The translations under genes were made by a program, and so were the position numbers. Positions 1 through 9,060 of a stretch of 64,000 nucleotides of DNA are shown piece after piece (within the stretch, counting starts at the first letter, position 1; the number at the start of each line of letters is the position of its first letter). Where the stretch lies: the NCBI GenBank assembly GCA_937872465.1, contig CALMSR010000039.1, forward strand, positions 124,001 through 188,000. Direction: 5' to 3'. Source of the stretch: an uncultured Paracoccaceae bacterium (lineage in GTDB: Bacteria; Pseudomonadota; Alphaproteobacteria; Rhodobacterales; Rhodobacteraceae). A model generated the notes under the pieces. The model saw only the letters and a list, made by a program, of their open reading frames with translations. It was not told the DNA's origin and ran no database searches.

Positions 1-1
1 C

Positions 2-703
2 CTGTTCCAGGTCTATCCCTACATCGCCCTGACCGTGCTCGCGCTGGGCTCGATCGCGCGCTACGAGACCGATCCCTTCACCTGGAAGTCGTCCTCGAGC
101 CAGCTTTTGCGGCGACGCCAGCTGCTGCTCGGCTCGATCCTCTTCCATGTGGGCGTGCTGATCGTCTTCTTCGGTCATCTCGTCGGGCTCCTGACGCCGA
201 TCGGCATCTTCGATGCGCTGGGCATCGGCCATACCTTCAAGCAGCTCCTGGCGATGATCGTCGGTGGCGTCGCGGGCGCCTTCGCGCTGGCCGGCGGGGT
301 GATCCTGCTCCATCGCCGCCTCTACGACCCGCGCATCCGGGCGACCTCGAGCTTCGCCGACATCGGCATCCTGGCCCTGCTCGACCTCCAGCTCGTGCTC
401 GGTCTCCTGACGATCGTCGTGTCGGCCCAGCACCTCGACGGCGGGGAGATGGTCCGCTTCATGGGATGGACGCAGGCGATCTTCACCTTCCGCACCGACG
501 CCTGGCTGCTGGTGGCGGAGGCCTCGTGGATCTTCAAGCTCCACATCTTCCTGGGCCTGACGATCTTCCTGCTCTTCCCCTTCACCCGGCTGGTGCACAT
601 GCTGTCCGTGCCGGTGCGCTACCTCTGGCGGCCCGGATACCAGATCGTGCGCTCGCGCAAGGCCGACCCGGCGTCGGCGGCGCGGCCGCATCCCGCGGAG
701 TGA
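2..703 (+). CDS. narI: Respiratory nitrate reductase gamma subunit NarI (5' end outside window)
   Basis: This is the cytochrome b membrane anchor of the NarGHI nitrate reductase, which takes electrons from quinol through two b haems and passes them to NarH. The frame is open to the window edge. The residues before the first possible start (GTG at 35), ending YPYIAL, match the conserved NarI N-terminus, so the true start lies upstream. About five hydrophobic segments are seen. Likely haem ligands are the two histidines in FHVGVLIVFFGH and the pair in the last helices (KLHIFLG and RLVHM). The gene stops 4 bp before the isomerase gene. The narGHJ genes would be expected just upstream, outside the window. 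Confidence 0.93.
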   Translation: MFQVYPYIALTVLALGSIARYETDPFTWKSSSSQLLRRRQLLLGSILFHVGVLIVFFGHLVGLLTPIGIFDALGIGHTFKQLLAMIVGGVAGAFALAGGVILLHRRLYDPRIRATSSFADIGILALLDLQLVLGLLTIVVSAQHLDGGEMVRFMGWTQAIFTFRTDAWLLVAEASWIFKLHIFLGLTIFLLFPFTRLVHMLSVPVRYLWRPGYQIVRSRKADPASAARPHPAE

Positions 704-707
704 GCGG

Positions 708-1505
708 ATGCGCTTCCCCCTGCAGCCGGACGTGTTGGTCAATGCCGAGCGGATCCCCGCGCGGCTGATCGCGGCGGAAGCCCAGAACCATGCCGCGCCG
801 CCCGGCAAGCCCGGCCATGCCTGGCGGGCGGCGGCCCGCGCCCTCGCCCTGCGCGCGCTCCTGCTGCAGGAGGCGCGGCGCCTCGGCCTCGAGCCTGAGC
901 CGCGGGACCTCGGCGCCGGCCGTCGGGAGGTGCCCGAAGAGGCGCTGATCCGCGCCGTCATCGAGCGGCGCATGCAGCCGGTCCCGCCCGACGAGGACGC
1001 CTGCCGCGCGTTCTACGCCCGGCACGAGGCGCATTTCCGCGCGCCAGCCGTCTACGAGGCCTCGCATATCCTGATCGCGGCGCCGGAGGAGGCCGCCGCC
1101 CGCACCCGGGCCGATGCCGCCGCCCGCGCCCTTCTCGGCGTCCTGGCGACGCACCCGCAGGACTTCGAGGACATGGCCCGCCGGCATTCGGACTGCCCGT
1201 CCGGGGCGAACGGTGGCCGCCTCGGCCAGCTCTGCGCCGGCGACACGGCCCCGGAATTCGAAGCGGCCCTCGGCGGTCTCGCCGTGGGAACGATTACCCC
1301 CGAGCCGATCGCGACGCGCTACGGCAGCCACATCGTTCGGCTCGATGCGCGCGAGCGAGGCGCGATCCTGCCCTTCGACCTGGCCCGCCCCCGCATCCGC
1401 GAGACGCTCGAGCGCCTCGCCTGGTCCCATGCCGCGAGATCCCTGGTCGCGGCCCTCCTCGAAGACGCGACCATCACCGGCGTCGATTTCGACCACGCGG
1501 CCTGA
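708..1505 (+). CDS. Parvulin-type peptidyl-prolyl cis-trans isomerase (NifM/PpiC-like)
   Basis: A 265-residue protein with a parvulin rotamase domain at about residues 110-210, starting at YEASHILIA and containing FEDMARRHSDCPS and GGRLGQ. The N-terminal half is helical, as in NifM/SurA-like chaperones. No signal peptide is evident. The ATG follows narI by 4 bp and the ribosome site GGAG lies within the narI stop region, so the two genes are probably co-translated. Isomerases of this kind are often the last gene of alphaproteobacterial nar operons, which suggests a role in folding or maturation of nitrate reductase. That role is inferred from position, not shown by the sequence. Confidence 0.85.
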   Translation: MRFPLQPDVLVNAERIPARLIAAEAQNHAAPPGKPGHAWRAAARALALRALLLQEARRLGLEPEPRDLGAGRREVPEEALIRAVIERRMQPVPPDEDACRAFYARHEAHFRAPAVYEASHILIAAPEEAAARTRADAAARALLGVLATHPQDFEDMARRHSDCPSGANGGRLGQLCAGDTAPEFEAALGGLAVGTITPEPIATRYGSHIVRLDARERGAILPFDLARPRIRETLERLAWSHAARSLVAALLEDATITGVDFDHAA

Positions 1506-1614
1506 GCCCGCGGTGCGCTGATACCGTCTTCGTGTACCCGTGCCTGCCGCGCGCGGGATCGAGGACCGCGGCGAAACGCGGCTCGTCCGCCCCCGATCGA
1601 GCCGCCACCGAGCC

Positions 1615-3069
1615 TCAGATCCTGCCGAAATCGTCGGCGATCCGGACGATGTCGTCCTCCTCGAGATAGGCTCCGGTTTGAACCTCGATGATCTCGACCG
1701 GGATCTTGCCGGGATTGGCCAGGCGGTGGGTACAGCCGAGCGGCAGGTAGACCGATTCGTTTTCGCGCAGAATCAGGACCTCGTCGTCCCTTGTCACCTC
1801 GGCGGTGCCCCGGACCACCACCCAATGCTCGGCCCGGTGATGATGGCGTTGCAGCGACAGCTTCTTGCCGGGTTTCACCAGGATCCGCTTGACCCGGAAC
1901 CGGTCGCCGAGGTCCGTGGTCTGATACCAACCCCAGGGGCGATGCACCCGCGCAGACGTGCATGCCTCCGCGATACCCTCGGCTTCGAGTTCGTTGACCA
2001 GCGCCTTGATCTCGTGGGAGCGCTCGATCGGCGCGATCAGGACGGCGTCGGCGGTGTCGATGACGGCGAGACCATCGACGCCCAGGGCGCAGAGCAGTCG
2101 GCCGTCCGACCGCAGGTAGCAATTCGAGACGTCACGGGCATGCACCCGGCCTTCGCGTGCGACGCCGTGGTCGTCGCGGGGGCTGCGCTGCCACACGCTC
2201 TTCCAATCCCCGATATCCGACCAGTCGAAGTCGGCGCTGACGACCGCCGCCCGCGAGGTATGCTCCATCACGGCATGGTCGAAGCTGATCTTCGGCGCCG
2301 CGGCGAAGCTGGCGCCGAGCACCAAGGCGCCGAGATCGATCGAAGCCTCCTCGATCGCGCGCCGGACGGCCGCGAGCGCCTCCGGCGCGTGCTGCTCGAT
2401 CTCGCGCAGCCCTGTCGCGGCCCGAAAGCAGAACATGCCCGCGTTCCAGAGCCAGCCTTCGCGGACAAGCGCGGCGGCGCTGGCCGCATCGGGCTTCTCG
2501 ACAAACCGGGCGACGGCATGGGCATTGGCGGCGACCTGTTCGCCGCGCGCAATATAGCCGAAGCCGGGCGAAGCCTGGGTAGGGGTCACGCCGAGCATGA
2601 CGATGCGTCCGTCTTCGGCCAGCCGCGCCGCCTCGGCGACCGCGGCCTGAAATGCGTCGACGTCGCCGATCAGGTGGTCCGAGGGGAGCACGAGCACCGT
2701 CGCCGAGGGGTCGCGCCGCGCCGCGAGACAGGCGGCGAGCGTCACCGCGGCCAGCGTGTCCCGCCCCTGCGGCTCGAGCGCGATCTCCACTTCCGTCCCG
2801 GATGCGGCCGCCTGTTCGGCGATCATGAAGCGCGAGGCCGCGGCGCTGATCACGATCGGGGTCCCGAACTGCGTCCCGTCCAGCCGCGCCAGGGTGCGCT
2901 GGAACGGCGAGGTGGCGCCGAACAGCGGGACGTGCTGCTTGGCCATGTCCTTGCGCGAGACCGGCCAGAGGCGCGAGCCGGATCCGCCGCACAGGATCAC
3001 GGGGATGATGCTGTTCTCGCTCGCCCGCTGCAGACCGAGCGCTTCGCGTATTGGCTTGTTGGCTGTCAT
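1615..3069 (-). CDS. manC: Bifunctional mannose-1-phosphate guanylyltransferase / mannose-6-phosphate isomerase
   Basis: This 484-residue type II enzyme makes GDP-mannose for the EPS locus. The nucleotidyltransferase half has the signature GGSGSRLWPVSR near residue 28, LVLPSDHLI, and FVEKPD followed by WNAGMFCF. The C-terminal cupin isomerase half has HRPWGWY, KPGKKLSLQ-HHHRAEHW and a terminal region typical of the AlgA/XanB family. The ATG at 3069 is chosen because the conserved N-terminus starts there and it overlaps the upstream acyltransferase stop by 4 bp (ATGA). The frame stays open much further upstream, but only as the shadow of the acyltransferase gene. Confidence 0.94.
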   Translation of the reverse strand: MTANKPIREALGLQRASENSIIPVILCGGSGSRLWPVSRKDMAKQHVPLFGATSPFQRTLARLDGTQFGTPIVISAAASRFMIAEQAAASGTEVEIALEPQGRDTLAAVTLAACLAARRDPSATVLVLPSDHLIGDVDAFQAAVAEAARLAEDGRIVMLGVTPTQASPGFGYIARGEQVAANAHAVARFVEKPDAASAAALVREGWLWNAGMFCFRAATGLREIEQHAPEALAAVRRAIEEASIDLGALVLGASFAAAPKISFDHAVMEHTSRAAVVSADFDWSDIGDWKSVWQRSPRDDHGVAREGRVHARDVSNCYLRSDGRLLCALGVDGLAVIDTADAVLIAPIERSHEIKALVNELEAEGIAEACTSARVHRPWGWYQTTDLGDRFRVKRILVKPGKKLSLQRHHHRAEHWVVVRGTAEVTRDDEVLILRENESVYLPLGCTHRLANPGKIPVEIIEVQTGAYLEEDDIVRIADDFGRI

Positions 3070-4307
3070 GTTCGGTCCCAACGCTTCACTGCGGATGTCG
3101 AAAACTCTGCCCTCAGGAGATTCGGACTGCGTGCCAGCCGACGCCCGAGCTCCCGGCGCAATGCCGGCTCGATCCAGGTCGCGAAGCCGACGCTCACGGC
3201 GACGCAGAGCGCGATCGCGAGCAGCAGCGCCGGATAGGCGCCGATGCCGAAGGCGATCAGGAGCCCGAAGAGGAAGGCGCCGCCGATGTTGTGGAAGAGA
3301 TAGAGCGGGTAGCTCGCGAGCCCCGCCGATCGCGCCAGATTCCGCAGGCCGGGCGAGCTCTGCCCGCTTCGGTGGAAAACCAGCGAAAGCCCCAGTCCGC
3401 CTACGACGACGAGCCAGATCAGCACCGGCGTCGCCGGCGAGCGGGCGTGCAACAGCACCGCCGCGTTGTTCTCGGCCGAAAGCCAGAGGCCGACGGCTCC
3501 CGCACCGAGGCTGGCGGCGAGCGCCACGGCGCCGGATGCCGACCAGCCGTCGCGGCTGAGCAGGTAGAGGTTCGCCCCGACCAGAAAGTAGGCGCCGGTT
3601 GTCAGCAGCAACAGGCGCGAGACATAGGCGTCGGCGGCGGCGAGCACAGGGCCGGCGAAGCCCAGCTCGGGCCGGGCCCGGGCAACTAGCACGGCGATGT
3701 AGAAGCCGAAGACCAGCATCGAGGCGGAGAAGACGATCGCCTGCAGCCGGGTGATCCAGCCCGACAGGATCAGGAGGCAGATCAGCCCGTAGAAGACGAC
3801 CTCGACCGTGAGGGTCCAGTAGACGCCGTCGACCCAAGGGCCCTTCGGAAAGAGCACGATCGATCGGAGGTACATCGGCAGCACTGCCTCGATTGTGGCC
3901 GACGAATAGAGGAAGGTCACGACGAGGCTGATCGTGGCGAAGAACCAGAGGGCCGGCGCGATGCGCAGGATGCGGCTGCGCAGGAAGGCTGCCGAGGACC
4001 GGTTCTCGGCGGAGAGGCAGATCACCAGACCGGAGATGACGAAGAAGATCTCGACGCCGACCCAGCCCCACCAGCTGAGCGGCAGGAGCCCGGGATAGGC
4101 GACCGGCGATCCGATCGCGGCGCGGAGGCCGGTGGCGCCCGCGGGTTCGTGCCATGAAAAGAACGCGTAGTGGTAGACCACGACGCCGAGGGCGGCGAGG
4201 AAGCGGGCGATATCGAGGCCGATGATCGTCCGACCAGTGGGCGCGGTCCCGCCGCCGAAATCGGCGCTCCGTGCTTCGCCTGCAGCGGTTCGGACGCGGG
4301 CGGTCAC
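3066..4307 (-). CDS. Acyltransferase 3 family membrane protein (OafA/ExoZ-like)
   Basis: An integral membrane O-acyltransferase that probably adds acetyl or a similar group to the EPS repeat unit. It shows the family's N-terminal pattern, LDIARFLAALGVVVYHY, then FFVISGLVI, and has about ten hydrophobic segments. I chose the GTG at 4307. A TTG at 4352 would give 428 residues but would overlap the upstream glycosyltransferase by 31 bp, whereas the GTG starts just after that gene's stop. Its own stop overlaps the manC start (ATGA), so the glycosyltransferase, acyltransferase and manC look like one operon. Confidence 0.88.
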   Translation of the reverse strand: MTARVRTAAGEARSADFGGGTAPTGRTIIGLDIARFLAALGVVVYHYAFFSWHEPAGATGLRAAIGSPVAYPGLLPLSWWGWVGVEIFFVISGLVICLSAENRSSAAFLRSRILRIAPALWFFATISLVVTFLYSSATIEAVLPMYLRSIVLFPKGPWVDGVYWTLTVEVVFYGLICLLILSGWITRLQAIVFSASMLVFGFYIAVLVARARPELGFAGPVLAAADAYVSRLLLLTTGAYFLVGANLYLLSRDGWSASGAVALAASLGAGAVGLWLSAENNAAVLLHARSPATPVLIWLVVVGGLGLSLVFHRSGQSSPGLRNLARSAGLASYPLYLFHNIGGAFLFGLLIAFGIGAYPALLLAIALCVAVSVGFATWIEPALRRELGRRLARSPNLLRAEFSTSAVKRWDRT

Positions 4308-4321
4308 GACGGCGCCACCGG

Positions 4322-5197
4322 TCAGAGCCGCAGGATGAATTCGGGGTCGCAACGGCCCCGAACGAGGTGAGCGGCGGCGATCAGATTGCCCTTGAGCCGA
4401 CCGAGGCGGTCGACATGCGGCTCCGGCCGGAGGCTGAAGGCCGCGTTCGCGAGCAGATTGCGGGCCATCAGTCGGGCGGCCCAGCGACCGGTGCCCGTGC
4501 CCTTGCGTACCAGATAGACCGGATTGACGATCTGCGAGTAGCCCAGTCGCACCCCGCTGACCCGCCCCCGCTTGACGCCGAGGTGCACGCCCCGCAGGCC
4601 ATGCAGCCGAACGATCGGCCGACCGCGCGCAACCAGGCGCGAGAAATCGGTGTCCTCCTGCCAGCCGTAGAGCGGCAGCCGCTCGTCGAAGCGATGGCCG
4701 GCGATGTCGGCGGCGCGGAACACCATGTTGCAGCCATAGGCACCGGCGGGCGCCACGCTTTCGTGCTGCTCCGGGTCGCCCGCCGCCGCGCCGGCCAGGA
4801 TCTCCACGGCCTGCGAGAAGTCGAGGCCCGGCCCCTTGATGCCGTCGGCGATTACGAGTCCGGTCAGCACCGCCCAGTCGGCGTGTCGCGCGAGGCCGGC
4901 CTCGGCACGTTCCAGGTAGTCGGAGGCGGGGACGAAATCGTCGTCGAGGAAGACGATGGTCTCCGCGTCGCGGGCATGCTCGGAATCGAGCGCGCGGTTT
5001 CTCTGAGCCGTGCAGCCGCTCGCTCCGAAGACGAAGCGCAGCGGGTAGCCCGGGACCGCTCCCTCATCGACATGCGACGCGTCGGGCGCGGAGACGATCA
5101 CCAGGTCGGGCCGCCGTGTCTGGCCCTGGAGATGCGTCAACGCCTGGCTCAGTACGGCCTTGCGATCGGCGGTGACGATGACAACGATCAGCCGCAT
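4322..5197 (-). CDS. Glycosyltransferase family 2
   Basis: A 291-residue cytosolic GT-A glycosyltransferase, expected to add one sugar to the lipid-linked EPS unit. The N-terminal fold MRLIVVIVTADR is followed by the metal/nucleotide-binding LDDDFVP at about residue 96 and the acceptor-side YGWQEDTDFSR. There is no membrane segment. It is the first gene of a minus-strand run (GT2, acyltransferase, manC) and is divergent from the polymerase gene at 5387. The 188 bp between the two probably holds both promoters, though I see no clear boxes. The donor sugar cannot be told from sequence. Confidence 0.9.
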   Translation of the reverse strand: MRLIVVIVTADRKAVLSQALTHLQGQTRRPDLVIVSAPDASHVDEGAVPGYPLRFVFGASGCTAQRNRALDSEHARDAETIVFLDDDFVPASDYLERAEAGLARHADWAVLTGLVIADGIKGPGLDFSQAVEILAGAAAGDPEQHESVAPAGAYGCNMVFRAADIAGHRFDERLPLYGWQEDTDFSRLVARGRPIVRLHGLRGVHLGVKRGRVSGVRLGYSQIVNPVYLVRKGTGTGRWAARLMARNLLANAAFSLRPEPHVDRLGRLKGNLIAAAHLVRGRCDPEFILRL

Positions 5198-5386
5198 GCG
5201 CGATTCCCGGCAGTTTCCCCGACCCTAGTGTCGGCCGGCCCGCCGGAAACACACGCATTGGGGCGAAAGGCATGCGGATGGCCATGCTCGACTAGGCCTT
5301 TCGGCGAGGCGACAGACCGAAAGATTGAGCCTGGCACGCGTGGCACGGGTGGCAACTGGTCAGAGCGTAGTGATTGGCTTGGCTGA

Positions 5387-6856
5387 ATGAGCGTCGCACC
5401 CATCGCAGTTCTAGTCGGGGCCGTGCTCCTCGCAATTGGAGTGCTGGCGCGCGCGCCGACCGCCGTCGCCTTCTTCGCATCGCTGGCCTTCGGATCGACA
5501 GCGATCGTCAGTGGCGGGCTCAACCTGCTGCTCTATGTCCCACTGGCGGCACTGCTGATGGTCTCGGCAGTCTTCCATCGCACGTTCTGGCGCGATCTCG
5601 AAAGGGTGTTCCGCCTGCACTGGACCCCGTTCGTCGTGCTCAGCCTGCTGGTCTATGGGGTGGCAAGCGCCTTCATCCTGCCGCGGCTGTTCGCGGGGGA
5701 AACCACGGTGTTCGTGCCCGGTCGCGACGCCATCATCGAAACCGCGCTCCGGCCGGTGGCGGGCAATATCAACCAGGCGGCCTATTTCGCTTTCGGTATC
5801 TTCGCGTTCTTCGCCGTCGCGAGCCAGCTTGCGCGCACCGGGCGCTTCGAGATCCTGCGGATCGGATTTTTCGCCTTCGCCGTGGCAAACGCCAGTCTGG
5901 GCATGATCGACCTTGTCGGCAAGCTGAGCGGCGCCGGCGATCTGCTGGCGCCGATACGAACCGCGTCGTACTCGATGCTGATCGAGGTGCAGGTCGAGGG
6001 CTTCTGGCGCATCGCGGGCGGTTATTCGGAGGCGTCGACCTTCGGAGGTGCCACGATCATCGCGCTCGCCTTTAGCTTCAGCTACTGGCGAGCCACCAAC
6101 TGGCGCCCGGCGCTGGCGGTCTCGATTGTGCTGCTCGCGTTGCTGTTGCTCGCCACATCCTCGACCGGCTACGCGAGTTTGGCGATCCTCGTCGTGTTGC
6201 TGTCGCTTTCCTATCTCTGGCGGCTGTGTGCGGGCGGGCTGAACGACCGTGACCTCGTGACGGTGCTGGCCGGTGCCATCGCGCTTACCCTCGTGCTGGC
6301 AGTTCTGATCTATACCAAGGACGCACTCAGGCCGGTTCAGCAACTGGTCGAGGAGACCCTCATCAACAAGTCGAATTCGGCGTCGGCCGACGAGCGGTTC
6401 TACTGGAACGCGAAGAGTTGGAAGGCCTTTCTCGATACTTTTGGTCTCGGAGTCGGTCTCGGGAGCTCGCGGGCCTCGAGTTCCGTGATTGCTGTGCTCT
6501 CGCAACTGGGGGCGTGCGGCGCCTTCCTGATCCTTCTGCTGCTCGCGGATATGGCGCGGCCGATCCCGCGGCCTGGCTCGGATCCGGAGGAGCGGGAATT
6601 GGCGGCGCTCTGCCACAGCCTGCGGACCACCGGCTTCGCGACGATGATCCCCTCGGCGATCGCCGGCGGCGCCGCGGATCCCGGGATCGTGTTCTTCGTC
6701 GCGCTCGCCGGCCTGATGGTCAGCCGGGCGCGTCTGCAGCAGATGCGTGCGAGCGAGCGCGCAGCGCTGCGGCATCCCCGTTGGCACCGTGCTACGCGGC
6801 CCGACGTGACACGGACCGGGGGCGCGTTCGTCGCCGGAATGCAAGCCCTGAGGTGA
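5387..6856 (+). CDS. Wzy-like O-antigen/EPS polymerase (O-antigen ligase family)
   Basis: A 489-residue polytopic protein with about 11-12 hydrophobic segments and the long periplasmic-loop pattern of Wzy/WaaL proteins. The relevant stretch is FYWNAKSWKAFLDTFGLGVGLGSSRASS, here described by its position at about residues 340-365. It is the only polymerase-like gene in the locus, so it is the best candidate for polymerising flipped repeat units in the periplasm. The protein has a hydrophilic arginine-rich C-terminal tail after the last helix. Family resemblance is weak at the primary level, so the assignment rests on topology, the loop motif and context. Confidence 0.8.
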   Translation: MSVAPIAVLVGAVLLAIGVLARAPTAVAFFASLAFGSTAIVSGGLNLLLYVPLAALLMVSAVFHRTFWRDLERVFRLHWTPFVVLSLLVYGVASAFILPRLFAGETTVFVPGRDAIIETALRPVAGNINQAAYFAFGIFAFFAVASQLARTGRFEILRIGFFAFAVANASLGMIDLVGKLSGAGDLLAPIRTASYSMLIEVQVEGFWRIAGGYSEASTFGGATIIALAFSFSYWRATNWRPALAVSIVLLALLLLATSSTGYASLAILVVLLSLSYLWRLCAGGLNDRDLVTVLAGAIALTLVLAVLIYTKDALRPVQQLVEETLINKSNSASADERFYWNAKSWKAFLDTFGLGVGLGSSRASSSVIAVLSQLGACGAFLILLLLADMARPIPRPGSDPEERELAALCHSLRTTGFATMIPSAIAGGAADPGIVFFVALAGLMVSRARLQQMRASERAALRHPRWHRATRPDVTRTGGAFVAGMQALR

Positions 6857-6881
6857 CCCACAGGCGCTGGCGCCGGTCGCG

Positions 6882-8006
6882 CTACTTTCCTGTTGCGGAC
6901 GAAGTGCCGAGCGAGGCGCCGGCGGCCCGGGCCGGCCCTCGACGCGAGCGGATCGCCGCCTCGTAGACCGCCAGGTAGTCACCGGCCATTCGGTCGACCC
7001 GGTAGTAGGCGAGACCCTGTTGCGCGCGGCGGCGCCCGTCCGCCAGAGCCACTGGGTCGGTCATCAGCCGCCGCAACGCCCCGCCCAGGAGATCCGGGCG
7101 CCCGGGCGGCACGGTAGTGCCGAAGCGGTCCCGGTCGAGCTGCTCGGCGATGCCGCCCACGCGCGTGCCGATCACGGCGCAGCCCGCCTCCCGCGCCTCG
7201 AGGATGCCGAGGCCGAAGGGCTCTGCCGCCGATGCAAGGACGAAGATGTCGCTCTGGTCGAGCACCTGCCGCGGCGTCTCGACATGGCCGATGAAGGCGA
7301 TGCGGTCGGAACAGCTGGAGCGCGCCGCCTGCCGCTCCAGGGCCTGCCGCTCGGGACCGTCGCCGCCGACTATCAGTTGCCACCCCGGCGCCGAGGCGGC
7401 TGCTTGGCCGAAGGCCTCGATGACATCATGCACGCCCTTGCGCCGCTCGAGCCCGGACAGGGTGGTGATTGACGGGCGCGGCAGGCGAATTGGCGGAGGC
7501 CCGGCTTCCTGCGCGGCGCGCGCCGAGCCCAGCGTGCCATTGACCACGACGTCGAGTCGTTCCGGCGGGAAGCCGCGCGCGAGCAGCAATTGCCGCTCGG
7601 ACCGCGAAACGGCGACGACCCGGTCACCGAGCCGCATCAGCCATGCGTGGCGATCGAAGGAGTTGTGCACGGTCGTGACCAGCGGAATTCCCAGTGCCGT
7701 CGCCGCGAGACGCCCGAGCACGGCGCCCGACATCATGTGCGCGTGCAACACGTCCGGCCGGTCGCGGCGGCAGAGCGAAACCAGCGCAACCGCCGCCCGC
7801 GCGGCGCGCACGGGGCTCCTGAGGCTTTGCTCGAGCCGGGCGAGCCGCACGCCGCTGCGTTCGAGCAGCGGCGCAAAGCGGCCACCGGCGCTCGCGAAGA
7901 CGACCCGGTGACCGCGCCTGGCTTGCTCGCAGGCGAGGTCGACCGCGAGGTGGACGTTGCCGCCGCGCTCACAATGGTTGACGAGGTGGAGCACCGACAG
8001 GGTCAT
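6882..8006 (-). CDS. Glycosyltransferase family 4
   Basis: A 374-residue GT-B enzyme. The N-terminal Rossmann half starts MTLSVLHLVNHCERGGNVHLA and contains DVLHAHMMSGA. The donor-binding half has VVNGT, GGDGPERQAL and the E-x7-E element in EPFGLGILEAREAGCAVI. The ATG at 8006 overlaps the stop of the upstream GH16 gene (ATGA), which fixes the start; the frame continues upstream only as a shadow. Being coupled to a secreted glucanase-type gene is a little unusual and suggests that both belong to the same EPS unit. Confidence 0.91.
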   Translation of the reverse strand: MTLSVLHLVNHCERGGNVHLAVDLACEQARRGHRVVFASAGGRFAPLLERSGVRLARLEQSLRSPVRAARAAVALVSLCRRDRPDVLHAHMMSGAVLGRLAATALGIPLVTTVHNSFDRHAWLMRLGDRVVAVSRSERQLLLARGFPPERLDVVVNGTLGSARAAQEAGPPPIRLPRPSITTLSGLERRKGVHDVIEAFGQAAASAPGWQLIVGGDGPERQALERQAARSSCSDRIAFIGHVETPRQVLDQSDIFVLASAAEPFGLGILEAREAGCAVIGTRVGGIAEQLDRDRFGTTVPPGRPDLLGGALRRLMTDPVALADGRRRAQQGLAYYRVDRMAGDYLAVYEAAIRSRRGPARAAGASLGTSSATGK

Positions 8007-8878
8007 TCGCCGAGGCGCCGGTAGGCCCGCACGTGATCGACGTACATGTACGACGGGTTCTTGGTATGATCGATCGGAAAACCCGAGCCGAGCGCCAGAT
8101 CGAGCAGAATGAACAAGGGACCCATGTGCTCGACCGGGGTCGGAGCGCGCGCCATCGCATGGCCGTCGAGGTAGAAGACAATCTCGTCGGGCTCCACGGA
8201 GACGCCGTAGTCGTGATATTCGTCGACGAGCGTGCCCCACGGGATCTGGTGCATAAAGGCGTAGGTCTGTTCCTCGACCGCGTCGTTCTTCGGCCAGACC
8301 TTCACGACGGAGTGATAGGTGTCGGGCGCATGCCCGTAGTATTCCACGACGTCGATTTCGAGCGAGCTGTCCGGAGAGCGGTTGTAGATCAGCCAGAACG
8401 CCGGCCAGACGCCAGGACCGGGCGGCATCTTCGCCCGCATCTCGAAATAGCCGTATTCCATCTGAAATCCCTGGCCGGAGGGATCGGTCGACGAAAGCAG
8501 TCCGGAGCGCCATTGGCCGTCATCGTCCTTGCGCGCCTCGATACGAAGGATCCCGTCCTCGACCGTGAACGGAAAGCCCGGTGTCGGGTCGACAAACAGG
8601 GCGTCGCCGAAGTCGCCGTTCCAGGGCGTATGGGCGATCCACCGCGTGCCCGGACCCCGCCCGGAAACGTCCAGGCTGTCGAAATTCTCGTCGAAAACCA
8701 GTTCGTAGCCGGAAAGGTCGAGATCCGGATGGCGCTCGGCCCGGCTGATGCCGCCGACGACCAGGAACGTCGCCGCCGCCGCAACCGTCGCCCCCGCGAC
8801 GCAGAGCTGCGTGTTCTTGCCGCGGCGCTGCCCGCCGGCCCAAAGGTTCTTCATCGAGGATAGGGTCGGTCGCTGCAT
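8003..8878 (-). CDS. Glycoside hydrolase family 16, membrane-anchored or secreted
   Basis: A 291-residue beta-jelly-roll hydrolase. The catalytic GH16 signature EIDVVE is at residues 174-179 (nucleophile Glu174, acid/base Glu179), followed by HSVVKVWP. An N-terminal hydrophobic stretch at about residues 24-46 could be an uncleaved anchor or a signal peptide. ExoK/ExsH-type GH16 enzymes in rhizobia shorten succinoglycan after export, and a similar polymer-trimming or release role is likely here. An internal ATG at 8854 is an alternative start; GGGGA precedes the first one. The gene ends in an ATGA overlap with the downstream glycosyltransferase. Confidence 0.9.
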   Translation of the reverse strand: MQRPTLSSMKNLWAGGQRRGKNTQLCVAGATVAAAATFLVVGGISRAERHPDLDLSGYELVFDENFDSLDVSGRGPGTRWIAHTPWNGDFGDALFVDPTPGFPFTVEDGILRIEARKDDDGQWRSGLLSSTDPSGQGFQMEYGYFEMRAKMPPGPGVWPAFWLIYNRSPDSSLEIDVVEYYGHAPDTYHSVVKVWPKNDAVEEQTYAFMHQIPWGTLVDEYHDYGVSVEPDEIVFYLDGHAMARAPTPVEHMGPLFILLDLALGSGFPIDHTKNPSYMYVDHVRAYRRLGE

Positions 8879-9060
8879 CGTTCCCCAGCCGAATGGTCGG
8901 CCCGTCCGCGAAGATAAGTGGCGGAGAAGGCCGACGGGCTTTTCGAAAGGGGGATGCGCCTACCGAATTAGGCTAGGCGGAGCGCGATGGGAGGGGATGC
9001 GCCGGTCCGCGTTCACCCTACCCATGGGGCCGTCGGAAAAGATCACGCCGGGACCATCAC

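Noticed and set aside
1540..3237. Long plus-strand open frame of 565 codons
   Set aside because: It is antisense to manC, has no fold-like composition and is a by-product of high GC; the minus-strand gene has full family motifs.
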